From an uncultured Eubacteriales bacterium (GTDB lineage: Bacteria > Bacillota > Clostridia > Peptostreptococcales > Anaerovoracaceae), in the NCBI GenBank assembly GCA_900547295.1, contig URGK01000028.1, positions 1 through 30,045 of the forward strand: a stretch of 30,045 nucleotides of DNA, given 5' to 3'. Shown one piece after another: positions 21,993 to 30,045 of this stretch (within the stretch, counting starts at the first letter, position 1; each line of letters starts with the position of its first letter). A program made the translations under genes and the position numbers. The notes beneath the pieces were generated by a model, which did not search any database, was not told the DNA's origin, and was given only the letters and a program-made list of their open reading frames with translations.

Positions 21993-23669
21993 ATGGAGAT
22001 AAAGACTGACATTCAGATCGCACAGGAAGCGCAGATGACAAATATCAGGGCTATAGCGGCTGCTGCCGGAATTGATGAGAGATACCTTGAAATGTACGGC
22101 AACTACAAGGCGAAGGTTGATTACAATATGCTTTCAGAGTATGCAGACACACCTGACGGCAAGCTGGTACTGGTTACAGCCATATCACCGACACCTGCGG
22201 GCGAGGGCAAGACCACTACTACAGTAGGCCTTACAGACGCGCTTAAGGCAAAGGATATAAATGTAATGGCTGCGCTGAGAGAGCCTTCACTTGGACCTGT
22301 TTTCGGAGTTAAAGGCGGAGCGGCAGGCGGCGGATACGCGCAGGTTGTTCCCATGGAGGACATAAACCTCCACTTTACGGGAGATATGCACGCTATAGGT
22401 ATTGCAAACAACCTCATAGCAGCATGCCTTGACAATCATATTCAGCAGGGTAACGCTCTTGGCATAGATGTTAAGAAAATTACATGGAAAAGAGTTGTTG
22501 ACATGAACGACAGACAGCTGAGAAACGTTATCGACGGCATAGGCGGCAGAATGCAGGGCGTACCGAGAGAGGACGGCTTTGAGATAACTGTTGCATCTGA
22601 AATAATGGCGATACTCTGCCTTTCAAAGAATATAGACGACCTTAAAGAGAGAGTTGCAAGGGTTACAGTGGGCTATACATATGATGACAGACCTGTAACT
22701 GTAAGAGATCTTAAAATACAGGGAGCTGTTGCGGCTGTACTTAAGGACGCCCTCAAGCCTAATCTGGTGCAGACTCTTGAACATACGCCTGTATTTATTC
22801 ACGGCGGACCTTTTGCAAATATCGCTCACGGCTGCAATTCGATAATGGCGACAAAAATGGCCCTCAAGCTGGCAGACGTAGTAGTTACAGAAGCGGGATT
22901 TGCCGCTGACCTTGGAGCAGAGAAATTCCTTGATATCAAGTGCCGCAAAGCAGGACTTACACCTGCGGCGGTAGTTATTGTCGCAACAGTAAGAGCCCTC
23001 AAATACCACGGCGGAGTTGCAAAGAACGACCTTGGAGCAGAAAACCTTGAAGCCCTCGAAAAGGGACTTCCTAACCTGCTTCAGCACGTGGAGAATATAA
23101 CTAAACAGTTCGGACTTCCTGCGGTTGTCGCAATCAACAGATTTCCTACAGACACAGAGGCAGAGCTTGCGCTGGTTGAGGAAAAATGCAGAGAGCTTGG
23201 CGTTAATGTTGCGCTGTCAGAGGTATGGGGCAAGGGCAGCGAGGGCGGCGAGGCGCTTGCAGAAGAGGTTTTAAGACTTATAGAGCAGCCTAATGATTTT
23301 GCATATATATATGAAGATGATATGTCAATCGAAGAAAAAATATCAGCAATAGCTACTAAGATATACAGAGCGGACAGAGTTATATATACTCCTGCCGCAA
23401 AGAAGCAGCTTGCAACTATTAAGGGACTCGGAGTTGAAAACCTGCCTGTATGTATGGCAAAGACCCAGTTCAGCTTTTCGGACGACCCGTCAAAGCTGGG
23501 AGCGCCGAGAGGCTTTGACATTACAATCAAGGATATCAAGGCGTGCACAGGCGCAGGCTTTATAGTTGCCAAGACAGGCGATATTATGACTATGCCAGGA
23601 CTTCCTAAGGTGCCTGCGGCAGAAAAAATAGACGTGGACAGCACAGGTAAAATATCAGGACTGTTCTAG
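21993..23669 (+). CDS. fhs: Formate-tetrahydrofolate ligase
   Basis: 558 residues, the normal length. It joins formate to THF with ATP to give 10-formyl-THF, for purines and, in acetogens, the Wood-Ljungdahl pathway. Visible marks are the P-loop TPAGEGKTTTT (67-77), REPSLGPVFGVKGGAAGGG, MEDINLHFTGD and HGGPFANIAHGC. ATG 21993 follows AAGGAG; an open frame reaching back into the riboswitch is not the real start. It is controlled by the ZTP riboswitch. No other one-carbon genes lie in the window, so acetogenesis cannot be claimed. Confidence 0.98.
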   Translation: MEIKTDIQIAQEAQMTNIRAIAAAAGIDERYLEMYGNYKAKVDYNMLSEYADTPDGKLVLVTAISPTPAGEGKTTTTVGLTDALKAKDINVMAALREPSLGPVFGVKGGAAGGGYAQVVPMEDINLHFTGDMHAIGIANNLIAACLDNHIQQGNALGIDVKKITWKRVVDMNDRQLRNVIDGIGGRMQGVPREDGFEITVASEIMAILCLSKNIDDLKERVARVTVGYTYDDRPVTVRDLKIQGAVAAVLKDALKPNLVQTLEHTPVFIHGGPFANIAHGCNSIMATKMALKLADVVVTEAGFAADLGAEKFLDIKCRKAGLTPAAVVIVATVRALKYHGGVAKNDLGAENLEALEKGLPNLLQHVENITKQFGLPAVVAINRFPTDTEAELALVEEKCRELGVNVALSEVWGKGSEGGEALAEEVLRLIEQPNDFAYIYEDDMSIEEKISAIATKIYRADRVIYTPAAKKQLATIKGLGVENLPVCMAKTQFSFSDDPSKLGAPRGFDITIKDIKACTGAGFIVAKTGDIMTMPGLPKVPAAEKIDVDSTGKISGLF

Positions 23670-23703
23670 AATATATAATATAGGGATATTACTCGTTAAG
23701 CAT

Positions 23704-23744
23704 AAACTCCTCTGCACTTAAATATATTAGTGCCGGGGAGTTTT
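23704..23744 (+). terminator. Hairpin after fhs that contains the permease ribosome site
   Basis: AAACTCC and GCACT (23704-23718) pair with AGTGC and GGGGAGTTT (23729-23743), with small internal asymmetry, and TTTTATT follows. It looks like the fhs terminator. Its 3' arm (GGGGAG, 23735-23740) is also the only ribosome site for the permease ATG at 23748. Confidence 0.75.
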
Positions 23745-23747
23745 ATT

Positions 23748-25175
23748 ATGCATGGAAAAAATGACAGAAAACTGGGCTTTGCAGGGCTTGTGGGAGTATC
23801 TGCGGGCAGTGCGGTTGCAAGCGGCATATTTGCATTTCCGGGAGATTTTGCGGCGGCAGGAGCAGGAACCGCAGCGGTACTTACGGGCTGGCTTACAGCG
23901 GGCGCGGGAATGCTGGCGGTGGTTATGTGCTTCTTTGGACTTGGAGAAACAGCTCCAAAGCTTAATGGCGGTATATATTTCTATGCAAAAGAGGGATTTG
24001 GTAAATGCGCAGGCTTTTATACAGTCTGGAGCTACTGGCTTTCGGCTCTCTTTGGCAATCTTTCATTTCTCAGCCTGCTTGCTGTTTCAGTTTTATATTT
24101 TCTGCCGCAGGGAAGCAAGGCTGCCGTCCTTATAGGACAGAGCCTGTTCATATGGTGCGTGGCGGCTGTTTTACTTAAAGGGACAGAATACGCCGCAAAG
24201 GTAAACCTTATGGTTGCAGCAGCAAAGCTTATTCCAATCGCAGCCTTTGCAGCAGCCGTTGTATTTTTCAGAGCCTTTGATCTCAATATATTTATGGATA
24301 ATTTCTTCGGACAGGATACAGGCTACAGCATGCTGCACCAGATAAAAGCAACCACAGGCATATCCCTCTGGGCGTTTGTGGGGATAGAGGGCGCGGCAGC
24401 TGTATCGGCAAGAGCCAGATACCCCAAAGATGTGGGCAGAGCCATAGCCGTATCCTTTGTGTGTGTCCTCCTTATATACCTTTTGGTTTCGGTACTTTCC
24501 ATGGGCGTTATGACAAGGCAGGAGCTTGCATCTCTCGGCAATCCACCCCTCGCATATGTATTTGAAAAGGCGGCGGGCAAAGCAGGAGCTGTAATCATCA
24601 ACGCCGGAGTCATACTGGCGCTGGGCGGAGCCTATCTGGGATACAACCTGCTGGCATCTGAATGTATGGCGGCATCAGCCCGGCAGGGAGCCTTTTCGTT
24701 TTTTTTCGCGAGAGCCAGCAGAAACGGCAGTCCTGCAGCCGCAGTGCTTGTCACCTGCGGCGCAATTCAGCTTCTTACGATTGCTTTTACAATGACTGGC
24801 GCATCATACCAGAATATATATGAGATGGCGGCAAGGCTGTGCGCGCCTGTATACCTTATGTCTGCTGCATACTATCTGAAACTGTGTGTTATGAGGGAAA
24901 AACGAAGCGCAATGCAGTGTATAATTGCGGCGGCGGGAACCCTTTACGGCCTGTATATGATGTACGCTCTGGGCTTTGGGGAAGTGTTCACGCTGGGAAT
25001 ATTTCTTGCTCCAGGAACCGTTCTGCACATATCTGCGCAAAAAGAAAAAAATCAGCGTATACTCGAAAGTACCGCTGATAAACTGCTGATTGGAGCAGTT
25101 ATATTAATCTTTGCCGTTTCGGTGTGTCTTACTGCGGCAGGTGTTACTGCGCCGCTTTTTCGATGGCCTCTTTGA
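23748..25175 (+). CDS. APC-superfamily amino acid permease/antiporter (ArcD/APA-like)
   Basis: 475 residues with about 12 membrane helices. The first-helix signature GLVGVSAGSAVASGIFAFPG and the following GLGETAPKLNGGIYFYAKEGFG, ISLWAFVGIEGAAAVSARAR fit the basic amino acid/polyamine antiporter (APA) group, such as arginine-ornithine exchangers. The substrate is uncertain. Start ATG 23748 with GGGGAG seven bases before it; upstream frame codons overlap the terminator hairpin. There is no promoter between fhs and this gene that I can defend, so it may be transcribed by read-through of the hairpin. The 3' end overlaps the convergent TSCPD gene by 32 bases. Confidence 0.86.
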   Translation: MHGKNDRKLGFAGLVGVSAGSAVASGIFAFPGDFAAAGAGTAAVLTGWLTAGAGMLAVVMCFFGLGETAPKLNGGIYFYAKEGFGKCAGFYTVWSYWLSALFGNLSFLSLLAVSVLYFLPQGSKAAVLIGQSLFIWCVAAVLLKGTEYAAKVNLMVAAAKLIPIAAFAAAVVFFRAFDLNIFMDNFFGQDTGYSMLHQIKATTGISLWAFVGIEGAAAVSARARYPKDVGRAIAVSFVCVLLIYLLVSVLSMGVMTRQELASLGNPPLAYVFEKAAGKAGAVIINAGVILALGGAYLGYNLLASECMAASARQGAFSFFFARASRNGSPAAAVLVTCGAIQLLTIAFTMTGASYQNIYEMAARLCAPVYLMSAAYYLKLCVMREKRSAMQCIIAAAGTLYGLYMMYALGFGEVFTLGIFLAPGTVLHISAQKEKNQRILESTADKLLIGAVILIFAVSVCLTAAGVTAPLFRWPL

Positions 25176-25401
25176 GTCCTGCCACAAGCTGATCCGCACA
25201 TGAGGTCTTTTTCATACCGCAGTGAATACCCTCAAGTTTGCTTACAACATCTTCAACTTTCATACCCTCAACCAGTCTGCCTAAAGCCTGGAGGTTGCCG
25301 TTGCAGCCGCCTGTGTATCTGACATTGCGAACAGTGTTATCCTCTATTTCAAATTCAATGGCTCTGGGACATACGCCCTTTGGAATATATGTGTATTTCA
25401 T
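25144..25401 (-). CDS. TSCPD domain protein (TIGR03905 type)
   Basis: 85 residues: MKYTYIPKGVCPRAIEFEI, then YTGGCNGNLQAL, and GIHCGMKKTSCADQLV. The four conserved cysteines (CPRAI, GCNGN, HCGMK, TSCADQ) mark the TSCPD domain, also found at the end of some ribonucleotide reductases, where a metal-binding role is suspected. The function of the stand-alone form is unknown. Start 25401 has GGAG seven bases upstream; a frame extending back to 25476 is not supported. It is divergent from the ylmH-like gene and convergent with the permease. Confidence 0.86.
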   Translation of the reverse strand: MKYTYIPKGVCPRAIEFEIEDNTVRNVRYTGGCNGNLQALGRLVEGMKVEDVVSKLEGIHCGMKKTSCADQLVAGLKEAIEKAAQ

Positions 25402-25475
25402 TAATTTCTCCTTTCGCAAAATGTGTATTTGTCGTATAATTAGTATACAACAGAAGCAAGGAAGATTAAACAGCA

Positions 25476-26258
25476 ATGTACGAAAATGTTAAAGAAGATA
25501 AAATACTTTTTGCACATATAGAAGATTTATATGACAAATGCATCAACGGATATACTATGGGAAACAGCGGATTTCTTGACTTAAGGCAGCAGTCCCTTGT
25601 AAAGGAGCGATACAGATACGACAGCGCCGTTGAGTTTTACGGAGGATACGAGGATGCCGAGAGGAGAATATGCGTATTTAAACCAGAATGGATTTCGCAG
25701 AGCGCGGCGGAGTATTTTGCAGACAATGAAGAGGACAACCCTATTGTGTGGATAAGAGCCTACAGACAGGCAGGCTCAAGAGCGCTCAGCCACAGGGATT
25801 ATCTCGGCTCGCTGGTGGGTATGGGTCTCAAAAGAGAAAAAATAGGGGACATACTCGTAAGAGAGGACGGCGCGGATATTGCAGTTCTTCGGGACATTTC
25901 GGAGTTTCTGCTGTATAATTATGAAAAGGCAGGCAGGACAAGTCTTAAGCTTGAGATAGTAAGCAGTAGCGACATCAAGCTGCCGCCCCTGAGATTTAAG
26001 GAAATATCCGATACGGTGGCATCGCTTCGGCTTGACAGCGTGCTATCATCGGCCTTTGGCATTTCGAGAGCAAAGGCGGCAGAGGCGGTACGAAAGGGTA
26101 TTACCTTTGTAAACAGCAGCCAGATAGTAAAGCCCGACTTTAATGTAAATGAGGGGGACAGACTGGTTATCCGGGGGCTTGGCAAGGCCAGACTTGCGGA
26201 GATAGGCGGAAACAGCAAAAAAGGCCGGACATATATTAAAATAGAGAAATATCTGTAA
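25476..26258 (+). CDS. S4-domain RNA-binding protein, YlmH-like
   Basis: 260 residues, the usual YlmH length. The first 170 residues fit the YlmH N-terminal part (FLDLRQQSLVKERYRY, GGYEDAERRICVF, SHRDYLGSLVGMGLKREKIGDI). The C-terminal S4 domain follows (about 182-245: LRLDSVLSSAFGISRAKAAE, VNSSQIVKPDFNVNEGDRLV). YlmH binds the ribosome and tRNA and has been tied to rescue of stalled 50S subunits. It lacks its usual cell-division gene neighbours here. A TATAAT at 25435-25440 may serve as its -10. It is likely cotranscribed with the DUF3048 gene 14 bases downstream. Confidence 0.9.
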   Translation: MYENVKEDKILFAHIEDLYDKCINGYTMGNSGFLDLRQQSLVKERYRYDSAVEFYGGYEDAERRICVFKPEWISQSAAEYFADNEEDNPIVWIRAYRQAGSRALSHRDYLGSLVGMGLKREKIGDILVREDGADIAVLRDISEFLLYNYEKAGRTSLKLEIVSSSDIKLPPLRFKEISDTVASLRLDSVLSSAFGISRAKAAEAVRKGITFVNSSQIVKPDFNVNEGDRLVIRGLGKARLAEIGGNSKKGRTYIKIEKYL

Positions 26259-26272
26259 CAGGAGATATGCTT

Positions 26273-27397
26273 ATGGCAAGGCGAAAGAAAAAAGGAAAAA
26301 TTGCAGTAATAATTATACTTTCGGTATTAATACTTGCAGCAGCGGGAATTTGTATTTTTGTATTTAACACTCCGGCGTATGTGGACTCTGCCAAAGAAAA
26401 AACAGGAATTACAAATCCGCTTACGGGAGAGCAGGTTGAAACACTTCCCGCAAGACCGCTGATAGTATCGACGGACAATGTGGGAGAGGCAAAGCCGCAG
26501 CTTGGAATATCAAAGGCGGATATAGTCTATGAAGTGCCTGTCGAGGGGTCGCAGTCAAGGCTTGAGGCTATATATTACAGTGAAATACCTGAAACCGTAG
26601 GGCCCTGCAGAAGCGTCAGATCATATATAGTAGACCTTGCAAGAGAATACAATGCAATACTTGTGCATAACGGTTACAGTCCGCAGGCAAGAGAATATCT
26701 TGAGCAGGGCAGTGTGGCATATATACCTGCCCAGAAATACAGCTTCTTTTACAGAACCGATGCAAAGCCTGCGCCGCACGACTGCCTTGTGGACACAAAA
26801 GACGTGCTAAAAGCGGCAGCGGATAACGGCTGGGATACATCAGTAGATGTGAGGGCTTTCAGCTTTATGGACGAGCAGGAGGAGGCTGTATTGACAGGCA
26901 CACAGGATAAATACCTTGCAAAGTGTGAGGAAGAAATCAAAGAAAACCTCAAATGGTCATGGCAGAAATATGAGCTTCCTGATTTAAGCGGTATAGAATT
27001 TGCGGCAAATGAAGAGGTTTCGGAGATAAAGGTTGCCTATTCCGGTTCAGACAATGTATATAAGTATTTGAGTGATGAGGGTGTGTATCAGAAATTTGTA
27101 AACGGCGGCGAATATGCCGATTTTACAGACGGAGAGCTTATCAAAACCTCAAACCTTATAGTCTACAGAGTATCAAGCAGCGTATTTGACCACAAGGGCA
27201 GATTGGATATAGATATGTGCGCAGGCGGAGAAGCTTGGGTGTTTACAAAAGGCAGAATGTTTGAATGTACATGGAGCAAGAAAAATCTGGATAGCCCTGC
27301 AGTATTCAAGGACAAAGACGGCAATGAGATAAAGCTTGCTGTCGGAAATACGTGGATAAATATAATTGACGGCAATTCTAAATTCAGTTACAAATAG
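26273..27397 (+). CDS. DUF3048 (YerB-like) membrane-anchored protein
   Basis: 374 residues. A basic start (ARRKKKGK) and one hydrophobic helix (about 9-28) are followed by an extracellular part. That part has the DUF3048 N-terminal domain (NPLTGEQ near the start, ADIVYEVPVEGSQSRLEAIY, GPCRSVRSYIVDLA) and the DUF3048_C region (residues about 245-374, YRVSSSVFDHKGRLDI, GEAWVFTKGR, VGNTWINII). YerB of Bacillus belongs to this family; its role is unknown. ATG 26273 is chosen over ATG 26267 because GGAG is eight bases away from the former and only two from the latter. There is no lipobox cysteine near the helix end. Confidence 0.88.
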   Translation: MARRKKKGKIAVIIILSVLILAAAGICIFVFNTPAYVDSAKEKTGITNPLTGEQVETLPARPLIVSTDNVGEAKPQLGISKADIVYEVPVEGSQSRLEAIYYSEIPETVGPCRSVRSYIVDLAREYNAILVHNGYSPQAREYLEQGSVAYIPAQKYSFFYRTDAKPAPHDCLVDTKDVLKAAADNGWDTSVDVRAFSFMDEQEEAVLTGTQDKYLAKCEEEIKENLKWSWQKYELPDLSGIEFAANEEVSEIKVAYSGSDNVYKYLSDEGVYQKFVNGGEYADFTDGELIKTSNLIVYRVSSSVFDHKGRLDIDMCAGGEAWVFTKGRMFECTWSKKNLDSPAVFKDKDGNEIKLAVGNTWINIIDGNSKFSYK

Positions 27398-27409
27398 GAG
27401 GTGGATTTA

Positions 27410-27691
27410 ATGTTTACTATTTATGTTACATACAAAGGCAGTGACAGAGCTGCCGTAGAGGGATTTTACAAAGAAATCAAGGAAATCGGCATCGATATTC
27501 TTTCACGCAAAGAGGACGGCAATGTACGCTACGAATATTACTGGCCTGCAGAACATGAAAACCAGCTGTTTCTTCTGGAAATCTGGGAAACAAAAGAAGC
27601 TCAGCAGATACATTCACAGCAGGCTCACTTTAAAAAGCTGGGAGAGCTCAAAGAAAAATACGGCGTTGAAACCAGCATTGAAACTGCATAA
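27410..27691 (+). CDS. Antibiotic biosynthesis monooxygenase-like (YgiN-type) protein
   Basis: 93 residues with the short alpha-beta ABM fold pattern: MFTIYVTYKG, EDGNVRYEYYWP, LFLLEIWETKEAQQIHSQQAHF. The motif W-x-x-x-x-A-x-x-x-H is common in this family, which includes quinol monooxygenases and haem-degrading relatives. The actual reaction is unknown. AGGAGGTG precedes ATG 27410 by eight bases, so the GTG at 27401 inside that ribosome site is rejected. It is 12 bases after the DUF3048 stop and probably the last gene of that operon; I see no strong terminator. Confidence 0.85.
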   Translation: MFTIYVTYKGSDRAAVEGFYKEIKEIGIDILSRKEDGNVRYEYYWPAEHENQLFLLEIWETKEAQQIHSQQAHFKKLGELKEKYGVETSIETA

Positions 27692-27745
27692 ACATTTATT
27701 TAATAACGTTATCGGAAATCTGAATGACGTAAGCAAAATATGCTA

Positions 27746-27774
27746 TTGAAACCGCAGCGGATTTTGAGTAAAAT
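27746..27774 (+). promoter_or_regulatory. Promoter of the flavodiiron gene
   Basis: TTGAAA (27746-27751), 17-base spacer, TAAAAT (27769-27774). The leader holds AGGAGG about ten bases before ATG 27821. The rest of the gap from 27692 shows only a short TAACGTTA palindrome. Confidence 0.72.
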
Positions 27775-27820
27775 ATATATGTTGTGAAATAAAAATGACA
27801 GACAGGAGGCAGTAGGGATT

Positions 27821-29152
27821 ATGTACTGTGTAAGAAAAATAACAGATAAGATAAGCTATATAGGAGCAAGCGACAGAAGAATTGCTCGGTTTGAAAACGT
27901 ATATCCTGTTCCGGAGGGAACATCATATAACTCATACTTTGTAGACGACATCAGAACAGCGGTAATTGATACTGTAGACAGAGCCGTTTCAAAGCAGTTC
28001 TTTGAAAACATCAGATATATGCTGGCAGGCAGACCGCTTGACTATGTGATAATAAATCATATGGAGCCTGATCACGCAGCGTCACTGGAAGAACTGGTTA
28101 TGAGATACCCTGAGGTTACGGTTGTCTGCAATGACAAGACTAAAAAAATGATAAACCAGTTCTTTGAATTTGATATAGATGCGAGAGTTCAGATTGTTGC
28201 AGAGGGAGACACTGTATGCACAGGTGCTCATACCTTTAAATTCTTTATGGCTCCTATGGTGCACTGGCCTGAGGTAATGGTTACCTATGAGGAGTCACAA
28301 AAAATTCTGTTTTCGGCAGATGCTTTCGGCAACTTCGGCGCATTAAGCGGCGGCATATTTGACGATGAAACAGAGGTTGATTACAGCGAAGCCAGAAGAT
28401 ACTACACTAATATAGTCGGAAAATACGGACCGCAGGTGCAGGCTGTCCTCAAAAAAGCTGCTGCGCTTGACATTAAGATGCTGGCGCCTCTCCACGGCGT
28501 TATATTCAGAACCAATTTGGCAGACATTATCGGTATGTATGACAAATGGAGCAGATATGAGCCTGAGGAAAAAGCAGTCCTTATACCGTACGCATCGGTT
28601 TATGGCAACACCGAAAGTGTGGCGGCATTAATTGCCGCAAAGCTGGCGGACAAAGGCATCAGAACTAAAATGTATGATGTTTCAGCGGTTCACGCTTCAT
28701 ATATACTGTCGGAAGCTTTCAGATACAGCCATATCGTATTCCTTTCAACAACCTACAATGCAGGAGTATTTGTAAATATGGAAAATCTGCTTCATGATAT
28801 TGCAAACCATAATCTGCAGCACAGAACTGTTGCTTTTGTTGAAAACGGCTCATGGGGTCCTATGGCAACAAAGGGTATGAAAGCAATACTTGAGCCTTGC
28901 AAAAACATAACATATATCGAGAAGAACGTAACTGTCAAATCCGCCCTCAAGGAAGAACAGATTGCGGATATAGATGCGCTGGTTGAAGCTGTTGCGGCCT
29001 CAATGGCAGGAGAAGAAGCCCCTGCAGAGGAAGCGGCGCCTGAAAAGACATATGTGTGCAAGATATGCGGATATGTTTATAAGGGTGAGATGCCTGCTGA
29101 CTATGAGTGCCCGCTTTGCGGAGTCGGTCCTGATATGTTTGAAGAACAGTAA
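27821..29152 (+). CDS. Flavodiiron protein (FprA-type) with C-terminal rubredoxin
   Basis: 443 residues. The metallo-beta-lactamase-like di-iron domain has all ligands: H80-x-E82-x-D84-H85 (NHMEPDH), His148, Asp167 (SADAFG) and His225 (PLHG). A flavodoxin domain follows (252-395) with the FMN loop YASVYGNTESV. An Ala/Glu-rich linker leads to a rubredoxin module (411-443) with CKIC and CPLC iron ligands. The protein reduces oxygen to water, or NO to N2O, protecting anaerobes; the rubredoxin fusion would feed electrons directly to FMN. Class-level family knowledge is strong; preference for O2 or NO cannot be read here. Own promoter and strong terminator. Confidence 0.95.
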   Translation: MYCVRKITDKISYIGASDRRIARFENVYPVPEGTSYNSYFVDDIRTAVIDTVDRAVSKQFFENIRYMLAGRPLDYVIINHMEPDHAASLEELVMRYPEVTVVCNDKTKKMINQFFEFDIDARVQIVAEGDTVCTGAHTFKFFMAPMVHWPEVMVTYEESQKILFSADAFGNFGALSGGIFDDETEVDYSEARRYYTNIVGKYGPQVQAVLKKAAALDIKMLAPLHGVIFRTNLADIIGMYDKWSRYEPEEKAVLIPYASVYGNTESVAALIAAKLADKGIRTKMYDVSAVHASYILSEAFRYSHIVFLSTTYNAGVFVNMENLLHDIANHNLQHRTVAFVENGSWGPMATKGMKAILEPCKNITYIEKNVTVKSALKEEQIADIDALVEAVAASMAGEEAPAEEAAPEKTYVCKICGYVYKGEMPADYECPLCGVGPDMFEEQ

Positions 29153-29166
29153 TAACTATAGAGATA

Positions 29167-29205
29167 AAGCCCCCGGCAATGAGAACCGGGGGCTTATAAA
29201 GTTTT
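29167..29205 (+). terminator. Terminator of the flavodiiron gene
   Basis: AAGCCCCCGG (29167-29176) pairs perfectly with CCGGGGGCTT (29186-29195), followed by ATAAAG and five T. Confidence 0.93.
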
Positions 29206-29351
29206 TGAGGTTCTGTTGTATACTCCCGAGTTTGACAGCTAAAACTTAACTGATTTTTGCATATCTTTTTTGGCGTCGCTTTTGCATCATTCTGTTTTTT
29301 TGAGATAATCCTATGGCTTTTTTCATATTCACCTTTGTAATAATCTGATAA
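29206..29351 (-). other. Probable decayed 3' portion of the IS1634-like element
   Basis: No intact gene. Read on the minus strand after the transposase stop at 29352, the sequence gives an open Lys-rich stretch (YYKGEYEKSHRIISKKQN and onwards) that might be the far C-terminal end of the same transposase after an internal deletion. I cannot confirm this by eye, and the element's outer end is not identifiable. Confidence 0.3.
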
Positions 29352-29898
29352 TCAGTATATTACCCCTGTTTTTCTTTCTCCGAGTTTAAGTGTGTTACGG
29401 TAAAACTCTGACTGTATATCATCAAAGTTTTCACAGAGAACATCCGGAGCGCGGTACATCTGAAGAACATCAGAATCCGGCTGCTGAAGGAGAGTTTTGG
29501 AACGTGGTTCAAGAATTCTGCCGTAACAGAGCTTCTGAAATATATCTGTAAGGTTAAAGGAAAAATCTGCATTCTTCTGAATTGAGGCGCATATTTTGTC
29601 CGGTCCGGGATCGTAAAAAATCCACTGGAGGAAAAGGTATATCGGTAATTCTTTGTAATAAGAGAGGAAGGGGAGAAATCGATGGAGATATTCCGGGTTT
29701 CCGGTTTTTCCTGCTCTGTCAGGAAAGCGGCGCGTTCTTTTGCCCATTCCATAAAGTCACGACCTTTTTTTCACGGGTTTTCTGTTCGCTGCCAGGTTTT
29801 TTAACAGTACCGGTATTTTCGATACCTTTGGTATCGTAGTAGATTTTGATGATGTAAAAGCGTGTGCCGGGTTCTGATTTGTTTGTTCTTACTCTCAT
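29352..29898 (-). pseudogene. IS1634-family transposase, frameshifted N-terminal remnant
   Basis: The gene starts at ATG 29898 (minus) with GGAGG before it: MRVRTNKSEPGTRFYIIKIY, then TVKKPG. Around the seven-base homopolymer at 29765-29771 the frame shifts to continue as FMEWAKERAAFLTEQEK. A second shift near 29630-29670 moves to YLFLQWIFYDPGPDKICASI, then LCYGRILEPRSKTL and ERKTGVIY. These phrases match the N-terminal region of IS1634-type DDE transposases (usually 500-600 residues). A stop at 29352 and loss of the middle, which carries most of the catalytic domain, make it non-functional. Confidence 0.75.
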
Positions 29899-30045
29899 AA
29901 CAGGCCTCCAAAGCAAAATCTTAAAAATCTGACAAAAGAATTAAGCGTTTTCAACGCTTACAGCTGTTTTTCTGCTTCTGAGGTTTCAAATGTAAATGTT
30001 ACTATGGAAATGCATTAAAGTTCCGATATCAAAATGTAGGAATTT
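29899..30045. other. Left flank of the IS1634-like remnant with a small hairpin
   Basis: Contains TAAGCGTT (29942-29949) pairing with AACGCTTA (29953-29960), a perfect 8-bp stem with a TTC loop; TTTTT follows on the plus side (29967-29971), some bases away. No ORF is convincing. The window ends before any further gene. Confidence 0.4.

Noticed and set aside
29360..29752. Two overlapping minus-strand ORFs taken as separate genes
   Set aside because: Together they make one frameshifted IS1634-like transposase; neither alone resembles a full domain.
1..30045. CRISPR array, tRNA or rRNA genes, prophage, replication origin
   Set aside because: No regularly spaced repeats, no tRNA T-loop/acceptor pairs, no phage structural or integrase genes, and no DnaA-box cluster were noticed on either strand.

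Overview
The window reads as chromosome of an anaerobic low-to-mid GC member of the Clostridia (Bacillota). Supporting signs are a rplS-rbgA-rnhB ribosome block, formate-tetrahydrofolate ligase behind a ZTP-type riboswitch, a flavodiiron protein fused to rubredoxin, a YlmH-type S4 protein, strong AGGAGG ribosome sites and many TGn-extended -10 promoters. No tRNA, rRNA, CRISPR array or complete mobile element was found. I cannot name the species.

Bases 1-3100: the 3' end of tuf and its terminator, a LURP-one-like protein, then an AlbA_2/HATPase regulator behind a four-copy TGARACG repeat and a 19-bp hairpin. An AraC-like gene follows, cut by an ISAs1-family remnant. Bases 3100-6750: a membrane diguanylate cyclase, two overlapping paralogous D-2-hydroxyacid dehydrogenases on the minus strand, and a divergent internally duplicated DUF6506-like protein. 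The divergent genes share a compact promoter region. Bases 6800-11600: rdgB and yihY, a Na/Pi cotransporter with a PhoU-like tail, and two TetR paralogues. Between the TetR genes lies a well-bounded candidate small RNA.

Bases 11650-13710 are accessory: a truncated IS200-type element, then an AbiE type IV toxin-antitoxin locus flanked by 44-bp near-identical direct repeats. Its toxin gene carries a one-base frameshift right after the nucleotidyltransferase motif. Bases 13780-19100: an MMPL/HAE3 exporter operon with a secreted xxxLxxG-repeat partner, then a secreted FN3-NlpC/P60 cell-wall hydrolase. Bases 19118-19813 are a graveyard: the 5' stub of an aldo/keto reductase, a piece of IS3-family transposase, and the 3' end of a second ISAs1-like element.

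Bases 19840-29210 are mainly core functions: rplS (structured leader), rbgA, rnhB, ZTP riboswitch-fhs, an APC amino acid permease whose ribosome site lies inside a hairpin, a convergent TSCPD protein, then a likely ylmH-DUF3048-monooxygenase operon and the flavodiiron-rubredoxin protein. The window ends in a frameshifted IS1634-like transposase remnant on the minus strand.

The least explained items are the candidate small RNA at 10837-10975, the repeat-flanked AbiE cassette, and the hairpin/iteron block before the AlbA_2 gene. All functional names come from reading translated sequence by eye; no database search was run.
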